A program made the translations under genes and the position numbers. A stretch of 64,000 bases of DNA from Bacillota bacterium (GTDB lineage Bacteria; Bacillota; UBA4882; UBA8346), in NCBI GenBank assembly GCA_023429995.1, contig JAEZCE010000017.1, positions 1 to 64,000 of the forward strand. Direction: 5' to 3'. Below, piece after piece: positions 9,385-17,998 of this stretch; the first letter of the stretch is position 1, and each line of letters opens with the position of its first letter. The notes below the pieces were generated by a model that worked only from the letters and a program-made list of their open reading frames with translations, did not search any database and was not told the origin of the DNA.

Positions 9385-9849
9385 ATGGATTTTGTTGAAG
9401 TGTTAAGACCGGCCATCGTTGATTTGGAGATGGAGGCCAATGACAAACAAGAGGTCATTACCAAGCTGGCGGAATTACTTTTCGCCGACGGAGCAATCGT
9501 ATCCCGCGAAGAGTACATCAACGATGTTAATGAGAGAGAACAAGAGGGACCGACAGGAATCGGAAACTTCGTGGCGATACCTCACGGAAAGTCGGATAGC
9601 GTTGTTAAGATCAGCGTCGCCATGGCTAAATTGCAAAGCCCGATTCCCTGGGAAACGCTGGATGGCGATCCTGTAAAAATAGTTTTTTTATTTGCCGTTC
9701 CCAAACAAAACAGCAGCAATGAGCATTTAAAATTGCTTTCCCAATTAGCCGCGGTGCTGGCCCATGATGATTCGATCCAACTTTTACTGGAAGTTAAGAA
9801 TCCGGAAGATATTTTTGAAGTCTTTAAATCCCAAAAGACTTCTGTATGA
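9385..9849 (+). CDS. PTS EIIA component, fructose/mannitol family
   Basis: A 154-residue cytoplasmic phosphotransfer protein. The active-site His is in GNFVAIPHGKSD, and NEREQEGPTGIG is the usual lead-in. It accepts phosphate from HPr and passes it to the EIIB encoded next. The gene starts 36 bases after the regulator stop, with a GGAAGGGG site. EIIA, EIIB and EIIC are separate polypeptides here, unlike FruA fusions. Confidence 0.92.
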   Translation: MDFVEVLRPAIVDLEMEANDKQEVITKLAELLFADGAIVSREEYINDVNEREQEGPTGIGNFVAIPHGKSDSVVKISVAMAKLQSPIPWETLDGDPVKIVFLFAVPKQNSSNEHLKLLSQLAAVLAHDDSIQLLLEVKNPEDIFEVFKSQKTSV

Positions 9850-9981
9850 ACGGCGTGAAACAAAGATCACTCGATGCAGCTTCATGCAGCTTGAGGCAAG
9901 ATAGCAATCTTGCGATTACTTTCTGCAGTCTACATAGTTGGCCAAGCTGAAATTGAATTTTTGCCAAAAGGAGGTGAAACG

Positions 9982-10293
9982 ATGAATATTATTGGAGTCA
10001 CAGCATGCACTGCGGGAATCGCCCACACTTATATCGCCAAGGAAAAGCTGGTAAAAGCAGCGCTGGAATTGGGACATACGGTGAAAATTGAAACCCAGGG
10101 AACCATTGGAACCGAAGATGAATTGACCAGGCAAGATGTTGAAAGGGCCGATATTGTCATTATTGCGGCGGATATCAAGGTAGGCGGCAAGGAAAGATTT
10201 ACAGGAAAGAAAGTTATTGAAGTCCCGATGCAGACGGTTATTAAATCACCCAAAGCGTTACTCCAAAAAATCGAAGAGAAATTAAAGGGTTAG
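9982..10293 (+). CDS. PTS EIIB component, fructose family
   Basis: A 103-residue EIIB domain protein. The phosphocysteine lies in ACTAGIAHTYIA, a variant of the family signature CPTGIAHT in which Pro-Thr is replaced by Thr-Ala. I chose the ATG at 9982, which has a near-perfect AAAGGAGGTGA site, over an upstream GTG/TTG that would add unrelated residues. It receives phosphate from EIIA and phosphorylates the substrate during transport by EIIC, encoded 36 bases downstream. Confidence 0.92.
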   Translation: MNIIGVTACTAGIAHTYIAKEKLVKAALELGHTVKIETQGTIGTEDELTRQDVERADIVIIAADIKVGGKERFTGKKVIEVPMQTVIKSPKALLQKIEEKLKG

Positions 10294-10329
10294 CAATTTC
10301 TTAAAAGTACATTATGAGGGGGGACTCTA

Positions 10330-11400
10330 ATGAAATTTGGATGGTCGGTTATTAAACAGCATTTGATGACGGGTATTTCTTATATGATTCCGGTGGTTGT
10401 GGTTGGCGGTTTGTGTATGGCGCTTGCCAAAATCTTCGGCGGCGCTATGGTAGGGGATCAAGTTAATACCATCCCGTGGATGATTAATGAAATCGGGAAA
10501 GCCGCGATGATGTTTGTTGTACCGGTGCTTGCAGCGGGAATAGCATATTCCATTGCGGACCGTCCCGGTATTGCGCCCGGCTTGGTCATGGGCTTTATTG
10601 CCACCAATATTAAAGCCGGATTCATAGGTGGCCTTGTAGGAGCTTTATTGGTTGGCTATTTAATTGTTTTTCTGCGGACAAAGCTGAAAGTCCCCAGCAG
10701 TTTCAGGGGGCTGATGCCGATTATGGTGTTGCCGCTGCTCTCATCTTTTATCGTCGGCTTAATGATGATTGGTTTCCTGGGAGAGCCGATAGCCTATTTG
10801 CAACAAGGAATTCTGGAATGGATGAAGTCCATGGAGGGCGGGTCCAAGTTTATTTTGGGCGCTATTATTGGAGCGATGATGGGATTTGATATGGGCGGTC
10901 CTGTCAATAAAACCGCCGGCCTATTTGCAAAAGGATTAATGGCCGACAAAATATTCGGTCCTGCCTCCGCCATGATTATCGGGGGAATGGTACCTGCGCT
11001 GGGCGTTGCTTTGTCGGTTTTCGTAGCCAAGAAAAAATACACCCGAGCGGAAAATGAAGCCGCCAAAGCTGCTTTTCCTTTAGGATTGTGTTATATCACC
11101 GAGGGAGTGCTACCTTTTGCCGCAAGTGATCCGTTTCGAGTTATACCAGCTTGTTCCATAGGCGCCGGGGTTGCCGGGGGGTTGACATTGATGTGGGGAA
11201 CTGCTTCTCCAGTGCCCCATGGCGGAATCTTTGTTGTTCCGTTAATGGACCATCCCTTAATGTTCATATTGGCTTTGCTCATCGGAACTATTGTCACGGC
11301 CACAATCCTGACCTTGATTAAGCCGGATCTCAAGGGAGAGGAAGAAGCAGAGGCTGAAGCGGAAATGGGTTTAAATGATTTAGATATAAAGATTGGTTAA
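10330..11400 (+). CDS. PTS EIIC permease, fructose family
   Basis: A 356-residue polytopic membrane protein with 9-10 predicted membrane segments. GFDMGGPVNKTA and LCYITEGVLPFAASDP are signature segments of the fructose-type EIIC, the latter containing the conserved Glu-Gly substrate-site motif. The C-terminus is acidic and Glu/Ala-rich. It imports and phosphorylates the operon's substrate. The downstream enzymes argue that this is not plain fructose. Confidence 0.93.
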   Translation: MKFGWSVIKQHLMTGISYMIPVVVVGGLCMALAKIFGGAMVGDQVNTIPWMINEIGKAAMMFVVPVLAAGIAYSIADRPGIAPGLVMGFIATNIKAGFIGGLVGALLVGYLIVFLRTKLKVPSSFRGLMPIMVLPLLSSFIVGLMMIGFLGEPIAYLQQGILEWMKSMEGGSKFILGAIIGAMMGFDMGGPVNKTAGLFAKGLMADKIFGPASAMIIGGMVPALGVALSVFVAKKKYTRAENEAAKAAFPLGLCYITEGVLPFAASDPFRVIPACSIGAGVAGGLTLMWGTASPVPHGGIFVVPLMDHPLMFILALLIGTIVTATILTLIKPDLKGEEEAEAEAEMGLNDLDIKIG

Positions 11401-11508
11401 TGTTACTCTTTTGAAACAACGTCCCATCAAATCTATGGCATGTTTGGTTTCGAGCCGAACAATATCTTGATAAATTGCCGCAACGGCTTTAGGGAGGAAT
11501 TTTACTGC

Positions 11509-12951
11509 ATGAGTAATGAAAAGGTAAAAATGAACGAAGCTTTGGGAAAATTCGGTCCTGTAAAACAAACTGATGTAGAAAATGAACTTCGAAGTTGTTT
11601 GCGGCAGTTTGACAAGAAAATAATTGTTTTGGATGATGATCCAACCGGCGTACAGACGGTTCATGATATATCGGTGTATACCGATTGGTCGGTCGAAAGT
11701 ATTGAAGCGGGTTTCAATGAAAGTAATTCCATGTTTTTTATTTTGACCAATTCCCGGGGACTTCTGCCTAAAGAGACGGCAAAAGCGCATCGGGAAATAG
11801 CGTTGAACATTTTAAAGACAGCGCGGAAATTGAAAAAGGAATTCATCATTATCAGTCGCGGCGATTCTACGTTGCGAGGTCATTATCCATTAGAAACAAA
11901 AATTATCAAGGAAACTATCGAGTCCAATTCCACCATCCGTTTTGATGGTGAGGTCTTGCTTCCATTTTTTATGGAGGGTGGGCGGTTTACCATCGACGGT
12001 GTCCATTACGTCCAGGAAGGAGACTATCTGATACCCGTCGCGGAAACTGAATTTGCCCGGGATCAAAGCTTTGGCTTTACCCAGTCCCATCTGGCCAAAT
12101 GGATTGAGGAAAAATCCGAGGGGCAATACAAGGCTGAGAATGTCCAACATATAACCAATGAAGATCTTCGAATGACAGGGAACGACAGCATCGTCGAAAA
12201 ATTACTGAAGGTGGAAAACTTTGATAAAGTGATCGTGGATGCCGTGGCCTATGTTGACGTTAAAATATTTGCGATTGCTTTGATAAAAGCTATCCGATCC
12301 GGAAAAAATTTTATGTTTCGCACGGCCGCCGCATTTCCAAAGGTTCTCGGCGGCATAACCGATCGAGATTTATTACAGGTAGAGGATATCGTAAAAAAAG
12401 AGAATCACCATGGGGGTCTTGTTATTGTCGGCTCCCATGTCCAAAAGACTTCCGAGCAACTGGAGGAACTAAGGAAGCATAATTTGGTTGAATTTGTTGA
12501 ATTTAATCAGCATCTTGTTTTAAAACCTGCGGAGCTTGAGAAGGAAATTGACAGGGTTGTGGCTCTTTGTGAAAAGGATATCCGTTTGGGCAAAACCGTT
12601 GTTGTTTACACCAAAAGAGAACGGCTTGATGTCGGGAAGGATAATAAGGAGGAAGAGTTAAAGATTGCAGTCAGGATTTCGGATGCAGTGACAAGTATTG
12701 TTCAAAAGCTACGGGTAAGGCCCAATTACATCATTGCCAAAGGCGGCATTACCTCAAGCGATATCGGGACCAAAGGGCTTCAAGTGAAGAGAGCGGTGGT
12801 TGCAGGACAAATTAAACCCGGAATTCCTGTGTGGCTTACCGGTGGTGAAAGTAAGTTTTCTGAAATTCCTTATATTATTTTCCCTGGTAATGTTGGGACA
12901 AGAAATACCCTAAAGGAAGTTGTGGAGATTTTGAGTGGTCATAAAATATAG
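11509..12951 (+). CDS. four-carbon acid sugar kinase family protein (DUF1537)
   Basis: A 480-residue two-domain protein of the OtnK/DtnK family, which phosphorylates 3- or 4-position hydroxyls of four-carbon sugar acids such as threonate and erythronate. The N-terminal domain has the signature VLDDDPTGVQTVHD and SRGDSTLRGHYPLE; the C-terminal nucleotide-binding domain has IIAKGGITSSDIGT and PGNVGT. The start at 11509 has an AGGGAGG site; an upstream in-frame ATG (11440) lacks one. Its presence in a PTS operon with an aldolase, but without the usual dehydrogenase of threonate pathways, is unusual. Confidence 0.9.
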   Translation: MSNEKVKMNEALGKFGPVKQTDVENELRSCLRQFDKKIIVLDDDPTGVQTVHDISVYTDWSVESIEAGFNESNSMFFILTNSRGLLPKETAKAHREIALNILKTARKLKKEFIIISRGDSTLRGHYPLETKIIKETIESNSTIRFDGEVLLPFFMEGGRFTIDGVHYVQEGDYLIPVAETEFARDQSFGFTQSHLAKWIEEKSEGQYKAENVQHITNEDLRMTGNDSIVEKLLKVENFDKVIVDAVAYVDVKIFAIALIKAIRSGKNFMFRTAAAFPKVLGGITDRDLLQVEDIVKKENHHGGLVIVGSHVQKTSEQLEELRKHNLVEFVEFNQHLVLKPAELEKEIDRVVALCEKDIRLGKTVVVYTKRERLDVGKDNKEEELKIAVRISDAVTSIVQKLRVRPNYIIAKGGITSSDIGTKGLQVKRAVVAGQIKPGIPVWLTGGESKFSEIPYIIFPGNVGTRNTLKEVVEILSGHKI

Positions 12952-12971
12952 CCCAAGGAGCGATCAAAGTC

Positions 12972-13631
12972 ATGGTAAAGAAAGTTGCGGTTATCCATAC
13001 CAGTTTTGTATCGGTTAACGATTTAAAAGAATTATTCAAGGAAATTATGCCCCAGGTGGAAATGGTGAATATTGTGGATGATAGTCTGCTTGCCGAAGTA
13101 AAGGCTCATGGGTCGATAACGCCCGCAATCGTAAGAAGAATCTGTGCTTATGCCGTGCAGGCGGAAGCGCTTGGCGTGGATGCGATTTTAAATCAATGTT
13201 CTTCGGTTGGGGAAGCGGTCGATGTGGCCAGAAATATGCTCCAAATCCCCTATATTAAAGTCGATGAAGCAATGGCTGAAGAAGCGGTTAAAATAGGAGG
13301 AAAAGTTTCGGTTATTGCCACCGTGGCATCAACGATGGGTCCCAGTGTAAGGTTGATTAAAAATACCGCCATCAGAATGGGTAAGCAGATAGAAGTTAAA
13401 GAGCGCCTGGTGGACGGGGCATTGGATGTTTTAATGAAAGAAGGTAATCAGGAAAAGCATAACCGGATGGTACTTGACGAAATCGCGAAGGTTGAAGCGG
13501 AAAGCGATGTTATTGTACTTGCCCAGGGAAGTATGACTGTCTTGCTGCCGCAATTACAACATATTCAAAAGCCGGTTCTCACCAGCCCGAGATTAGGCGT
13601 GCAGCATGTAAAGAGGGTATTGGGAATTTAG
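12972..13631 (+). CDS. Asp/Glu racemase superfamily protein
   Basis: A 219-residue protein with the paired-cysteine fold of the Asp/Glu/hydantoin racemase superfamily. The first catalytic Cys is in ILNQCSSVGEAVD. At the second site, VLAQGSMTVLLPQL, the usual Cys is absent (Gly-Ser in place of the typical Gly-Cys pair). Loss of one Cys makes a classical two-base racemase mechanism doubtful, and decarboxylase or isomerase activity, known in the superfamily, is possible. It lies between the DUF1537 kinase and the aldolase and presumably acts on the same intermediate. Confidence 0.8.
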   Translation: MVKKVAVIHTSFVSVNDLKELFKEIMPQVEMVNIVDDSLLAEVKAHGSITPAIVRRICAYAVQAEALGVDAILNQCSSVGEAVDVARNMLQIPYIKVDEAMAEEAVKIGGKVSVIATVASTMGPSVRLIKNTAIRMGKQIEVKERLVDGALDVLMKEGNQEKHNRMVLDEIAKVEAESDVIVLAQGSMTVLLPQLQHIQKPVLTSPRLGVQHVKRVLGI

Positions 13632-13673
13632 GTTCGATATTCAATGAAATAAAAAAGCCTTAGGAGGAGAAAA

Positions 13674-14519
13674 ATGGCCTTAGTAACACTGGAAGAAGTG
13701 CTGAAAGTACATGATGGAGCTGTTGGCGCTTTTAGTACTTATGATCTTTTTACTTTACAGGGAATTGTCGGCGCAGCCGAAGAAACCGGCCTGCCGGTCA
13801 TTGCGATGATTGGCGCGCCAGTTCTCAATAAACCCGGAAATGGTGATATTGGTGAAATGATGGTCTCTTTGGCCAAACGTTCTAGCGCCAAGGTGTGTGT
13901 TTTTTTAGATCATTCCAAAGACTATGCAACTTGTTTGAAAGCTATCCGTCTGGGGTTCAGCGCGGTCATGATAGACGGTTCCTATCTTAGCCTGGAAGAA
14001 AATATTGCGCTAACCAATAAAGTCGCCGAAGCGGCACACAGCTTAGGCTTGTCGGTAGAGGCCGAAGTCGGCGCTCTGGCGGGTCTCGAAGACGGCGAAG
14101 AAGTTAAAAACGCTAAGATGGCTAAGCCGGAACATGTGGCGCGATTCCTGGCCGGCGCCAAAGTAGAAGCGCTGGCTGTATCTATCGGCAATGCCCATGG
14201 CCTTTATAAGGGCGAACCGAAGTTGGATTTTGATCTCCTGCAAAAGATTCATCAGATAGCGAACGTACCTTTGGTATTACACGGAGGTACGGGTTTAACT
14301 CAAAAACAGTTTGCAACCGGTGTCAAATATGGTATTAAGAAGATCAATATCGGCACTGAAGTCAGACGCACTTATATCGAGGCCTTTCATAAAACCCACC
14401 AAATGGAGGTCGACAGTTGGGATATGGCAACGATGTCCCAGGCGGGTAAGATTGCTGTCAACGGTATGGTAAAAGAGAATCTGCAATTTTTTGCCGAAAC
14501 CTGGAAGGAGTTTTATTGA
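13674..14519 (+). CDS. class II fructose-bisphosphate/ketose-bisphosphate aldolase family
   Basis: A 281-residue Zn-dependent aldolase of the GatY/KbaY/FbaA family. Visible are the catalytic-Asp/metal-His motif VFLDHSKDY, the GFSAVMIDGS strand, the metal-ligand EAEVGALAG region, GNAHGLYKG with a metal His, and LHGGTGL with a further metal His and phosphate-binding Gly residues, then INIGTEVR. It should split a phosphorylated ketose or sugar acid into dihydroxyacetone phosphate and an aldehyde. A strong GGAGGAG site precedes the start. Confidence 0.9.
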   Translation: MALVTLEEVLKVHDGAVGAFSTYDLFTLQGIVGAAEETGLPVIAMIGAPVLNKPGNGDIGEMMVSLAKRSSAKVCVFLDHSKDYATCLKAIRLGFSAVMIDGSYLSLEENIALTNKVAEAAHSLGLSVEAEVGALAGLEDGEEVKNAKMAKPEHVARFLAGAKVEALAVSIGNAHGLYKGEPKLDFDLLQKIHQIANVPLVLHGGTGLTQKQFATGVKYGIKKINIGTEVRRTYIEAFHKTHQMEVDSWDMATMSQAGKIAVNGMVKENLQFFAETWKEFY

Positions 14520-14559
14520 TAATTTAGGGTTGGTCCTTGCAAAGGGGGAGGTAGTGAAA

Positions 14560-14823
14560 GTGGAAATATCCAAAGAATTTTTAGTCGCCTGTGCGGAAGG
14601 GATTCACGCTAGACCTGCGGCTTGCTTAGTCAAACTGGCCAATGATTATGCCGGAGAAGTTTTAATTCACTATCAGGACCAGGTCATTAATGCAAAAAGT
14701 ATTATGCGCATATTAGCCGCGGGGATTAAAGCCGGCGCCCGGATTAAAGTAGTTGTTTCCGGTGATTCCCCTCAATCGGTTTTAGAGGAAATAGAAAAGC
14801 TGCTGGGGAGAGAAGCATCGTGA
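14560..14823 (+). CDS. ptsH: phosphocarrier protein HPr
   Basis: An 87-residue HPr with the EI-dependent active His in GIHARPAAC and the regulatory Ser in AKSIMRIL, so HPr kinase control is possible. I placed the start at the GTG at 14560, about 8 bases after a GGGGGAGG site; GTG 14554 is an alternative. It overlaps the EI gene by 4 bases (GTGA). A dedicated HPr/EI pair at the end of a catabolic PTS operon could be the only general PTS set in the genome, or a specialised one. Confidence 0.92.
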   Translation: MEISKEFLVACAEGIHARPAACLVKLANDYAGEVLIHYQDQVINAKSIMRILAAGIKAGARIKVVVSGDSPQSVLEEIEKLLGREAS

Positions 14824-16490
14824 GTATAATCCGAAAAGGGATCGGCGTTTCCAGCGGCGTCGCCAGTGGGGTAGTTAAGCTTCTGGTATCGGCCGTAAGG
14901 GTAGAAAAACGCACCATTGGCGCACACGAGGTCGGCCTGGAGATGGAGAAATTTAAAAGCGGCCTTGAACAATGTATCCAGTCAATTGAAGCAGTCATTG
15001 CCAAGGCCGTTCAAGAAGTTTCCAAGGAAGAAGTGGCCATACTGGAGGCGCACTTATTGATGGCGAAAGATCCTGCTTTGGTTGGCGAAGTGATCCAAAA
15101 AATCAATGTCGAGCGTAAATGCCCGGCTTGGGCCGCAGCGGAAGTACTGGATTCTTATATCGCGATGCTTGAAAATTTGGACGATCCGTATATGCGCCAG
15201 CGGGTTACCGATATTGCCGAACTTCGGAAAAATTTACTCGGTATATTGGCCGGCTCTGTGCCGGAAGAAATTATGCTTGAAGAAAATAGCGTGATTATTG
15301 CGGAAGATCTTGGACCTGCGGAGACGTTGTCGCTTGATCGGACAAGAATTGCCGCGTTGGTGACTGAAAAAGGCGGCAGGACAAGCCATACCTCCATACT
15401 GGCGCGGGCTTTAGGTATTCCGGCGGTTGTCGGCGTACCGGGAATTTTGGAAGCCTGCGGTGGAAACAATGTGTCGATCATAGTCGATGCCGATAATAGC
15501 CTGGTTATCGTAAATCCTGATCACGAACAGCGGGTGGAATACGAGCAAAAGATCGAAATTTTGGCCAGGGAGAAAGCCGGCTTAAAAGAAAATGCTCACC
15601 AGCCCGCTGTTACACTCGACGGAAAAAGAATCGGCTTATGGGCTAATATCGGCAATGCCGATGAAGTCGCCGAGGCATTGGCTAATGGAGCGGAAGGGAT
15701 CGGACTGTTCCGGACGGAATTTTTATACATGGATAGAATGGAACTGCCTTCCGAGGAAGAACAGGAAAGCGTCTACCGCCAAGTACTAACTGCCATGGAA
15801 GGGCGGCCGGTCGTTATTCGAACTTTGGATCTGGGAGCGGATAAAAAGTTGCCGTATATGCCCTTCGAGCCGGAAGAAAATCCGGCCATGGGCTGCCGGG
15901 CCATCCGTTTTTGCCTTAAAGAAAAAGAGTTGTTGAGAATTCAGTTAAAAGCATTGCTGAGGGCATCCGGCAGCGGCAATCTTTGGATTATGTTTCCCAT
16001 GATTGCTGTTTTGGAGGAACTTTATGCCGCGAAAGATTTGTTGCGCCAGGTTCGCCAGGAGTTAATCCGGGATGGCGTTGTCATCGCCGAAAATGTTCGA
16101 GTGGGAATGATGATTGAAGTGCCGGCTGCGGCCATCAATGCCGGTTTATTTGCCGGAGAGGTCGATTTCTTTAGTATTGGCAGCAATGATTTAATCCAGT
16201 ATACATTTGCGGCCGACCGGCAGAACCGGGAAGTTGACTATTTATATCAACCCGTAAATCCCGCGATTTTACGGCTGATTGATCATACGGTGAGAGCGGC
16301 GCATTCTGCCGGAATAACGGTTGGGATGTGCGGGGAAATGGCGGGAGACAGCAGCAATGTAGAGATGTTAATTGGGTTGGGATTGGACGAATTAAGCATG
16401 GCCGGCGGCAGCCTTTTGAAAATGAAAAAGGAAATCTGTCGGTGCAGTTTCAAAGACGCATTTGAACGGCTTAATTCGGTGCTCAATTGA
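14820..16490 (+). CDS. ptsI: phosphoenolpyruvate-protein phosphotransferase, enzyme I
   Basis: A 556-residue EI, close to the usual 570. The N-terminal HPr-binding domain is followed by the phosphohistidine in GGRTSHTSILARALG, and the C-terminal PEP-binding TIM barrel shows GIGLFRTEFL, IRTLDLGADK, SIGSNDLIQYT and VGMCGEMAGD with the catalytic Cys. It transfers phosphate from PEP to HPr. It starts at a GTG overlapping the ptsH stop by 4 bases, indicating translational coupling, and ends the operon. Confidence 0.95.
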   Translation: MSIIRKGIGVSSGVASGVVKLLVSAVRVEKRTIGAHEVGLEMEKFKSGLEQCIQSIEAVIAKAVQEVSKEEVAILEAHLLMAKDPALVGEVIQKINVERKCPAWAAAEVLDSYIAMLENLDDPYMRQRVTDIAELRKNLLGILAGSVPEEIMLEENSVIIAEDLGPAETLSLDRTRIAALVTEKGGRTSHTSILARALGIPAVVGVPGILEACGGNNVSIIVDADNSLVIVNPDHEQRVEYEQKIEILAREKAGLKENAHQPAVTLDGKRIGLWANIGNADEVAEALANGAEGIGLFRTEFLYMDRMELPSEEEQESVYRQVLTAMEGRPVVIRTLDLGADKKLPYMPFEPEENPAMGCRAIRFCLKEKELLRIQLKALLRASGSGNLWIMFPMIAVLEELYAAKDLLRQVRQELIRDGVVIAENVRVGMMIEVPAAAINAGLFAGEVDFFSIGSNDLIQYTFAADRQNREVDYLYQPVNPAILRLIDHTVRAAHSAGITVGMCGEMAGDSSNVEMLIGLGLDELSMAGGSLLKMKKEICRCSFKDAFERLNSVLN

Positions 16491-16661
16491 CCTAGGAGAT
16501 GCATATTGATTAGGGTTTGGCGACGGTGAAATCATAGAGATTCGAAAACCGAAGCCGGAAACTCATGAAGGGAATTCTGAAGTTAGGTCAAATAGGCGTT
16601 CACTTTCTAGCAGTGATACTACTGACAATAATAATATTTAATTCGACATATATAGTTGTTG

Positions 16662-16773
16662 ATTAACTTGTCCGGGACCTCGGGCAAGTTTTACCATGGG
16701 TGTTACGGAAGGTCGGAAAAGTAATTTTTTGAAGAAAACAGCCTCTCAAACAGGATAGAGGCTGTTTTCTTAA
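16662..16773 (+). terminator. two hairpins after the PTS operon, second a strong terminator
   Basis: A first small hairpin (AACTTG...CAAGTT, 16662-16689) ends in a short T-run. A second, perfect 15-bp stem (AAGAAAACAGCCTCT and its complement, 16732-16771) with a 10-base loop ends in T residues and is a convincing rho-independent terminator. The 16491-16661 stretch contains nothing I can support. Confidence 0.75.
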
Positions 16774-16879
16774 TAAGCGGGAAGTGAGCGAGTCGGGATT
16801 TTAGAACCTAAAAATGAAATCCCCAGTGAAGATATCCCAATTTTCCCGGACATCAATTTTTTCTCGCGATTTTATCAGC

Positions 16880-16927
16880 TTGATTTTTTTTGAGTATTAG
16901 TGTATTATTTATATATAACACTAATAC
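16880..16927 (+). promoter_or_regulatory. promoter with overlapping perfect inverted-repeat operator
   Basis: TTGATT (16880) and TATTAT (16903) are separated by 17 bases. A perfect 10-bp inverted repeat, GTATTAGTGT (16894-16903) and ACACTAATAC (16918-16927), covers the spacer, the -10 box and the start region. It sits 16 bases upstream of the GntR-family gene and is the obvious autoregulatory operator. Confidence 0.75.
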
Positions 16928-16943
16928 ATCGGGAGGTGAAATC

Positions 16944-17300
16944 TTGAATTTTAATACGACGGCCCCGATCTATATCCAAATTATGGACCTTATCAAACGG
17001 GATATCGTCACAGGTATATTAGCGCCCGGTGGAAGAGTGGATTCCGTGAGAACTTTGGCGGAAAGATTCGGAGTCAATCTGAATACCATGCAACGGGCCT
17101 GCTCCGAGTTGGAACGCTTGGGGATTATTGATACCCAACGGGGTGTGGGAAGCTTTGTCACTGAGGATGAAAAAATAATTCAAGCACTAAAGCAGGAGAT
17201 GTCGGAGGAATTGATTCAGCGTTTTATTACCGGTATGGAGAGCATTGGTTATCAAAAAGGTAAAATTTTGGAAAGTATCAGAAAGGTGTTGGAACCATGA
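16944..17300 (+). CDS. GntR family regulator, YtrA subfamily
   Basis: A 118-residue short GntR protein: an N-terminal winged helix-turn-helix (PIYIQIMDLIKRDI, then RTLAERFGVNLNTMQRACSE) and a small helical tail instead of a large ligand domain, as in YtrA. The TTG at 16944, 5 bases after GGGAGGTGAA, is the likely start; the longer frame would run through the operator. It overlaps the ABC gene by 4 bases and should repress this operon through the inverted repeat just upstream. Confidence 0.88.
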   Translation: MNFNTTAPIYIQIMDLIKRDIVTGILAPGGRVDSVRTLAERFGVNLNTMQRACSELERLGIIDTQRGVGSFVTEDEKIIQALKQEMSEELIQRFITGMESIGYQKGKILESIRKVLEP

Positions 17301-17998
17301 ATCCAATGATAGAAGTCCGGGGGTTGACCAAGAAAATCGGCAAAAAACCAGTGCTGAACGGGATGGATTTTCAGCTTGGCGCTGGAAAGGTTGTGGGCCT
17401 TTTGGGACCGAACGGCGCTGGGAAAACCACTTTACTTAGAACGTTAATGAATATTTATCATCCGGATAGTGGGGAGATCCGGATCTGTAACAAACCGGCA
17501 AGTGTTGCCACCAAGGGTTACATATCGTATATGCCGGATGGCAATCTTTTGTTTCCATGGATGAAAGTTAGCGACGCCATTGAGTATTATCACGACATGT
17601 ATAGTGATTTTAATATCCAACGCGCCCGAGAGCTTTGTACATTTTTAGATATTGACAAAACAGTCAAAGTGAAAGATTTGTCCAAGGGAAGCAAAGAGCG
17701 GGTGCTGATTATGTTGACATTCTCCCGAAATACGCAATTGTATTTGTTGGATGAACCTCTCGACGGCATCGATCCTTTGGCGCGGGATAGGATTATCAAA
17801 ACGATCTTTTCCAAAGTGGACGGGCAAAGCACGATTCTAATCTCAACCCACTTGGTCAAGGATGTAGAAGCACTGCTGGATGAAGTATTATTTCTCAATG
17901 AGGGCAGGATCATTTATAACAAGAGCGCCGATAGTATTCGCGAAGAACGGGGACAGTCCATAGAACAATGTTATTTGGAGGTTTTTGAAAATGCTTAA
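17297..17998 (+). CDS. ABC transporter ATP-binding protein (YtrB-like)
   Basis: A 233-residue ATPase: Walker A LGPNGAGKTTLLRTL, a degenerate signature (LSKGSKERVLIMLTF in place of LSGGQ), Walker B LYLLDEPLDGIDP and a switch His in STHLVKDVE. A KGYISYMPD segment replaces the usual Q-loop. These traits fit the exporter-type ATPases controlled by YtrA-like regulators. It is coupled by 4- and 8-base overlaps to the neighbouring regulator and membrane protein genes. The substrate is unknown; cell-envelope stress or antimicrobial export is typical for the family. Confidence 0.9.
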   Translation: MNPMIEVRGLTKKIGKKPVLNGMDFQLGAGKVVGLLGPNGAGKTTLLRTLMNIYHPDSGEIRICNKPASVATKGYISYMPDGNLLFPWMKVSDAIEYYHDMYSDFNIQRARELCTFLDIDKTVKVKDLSKGSKERVLIMLTFSRNTQLYLLDEPLDGIDPLARDRIIKTIFSKVDGQSTILISTHLVKDVEALLDEVLFLNEGRIIYNKSADSIREERGQSIEQCYLEVFENA

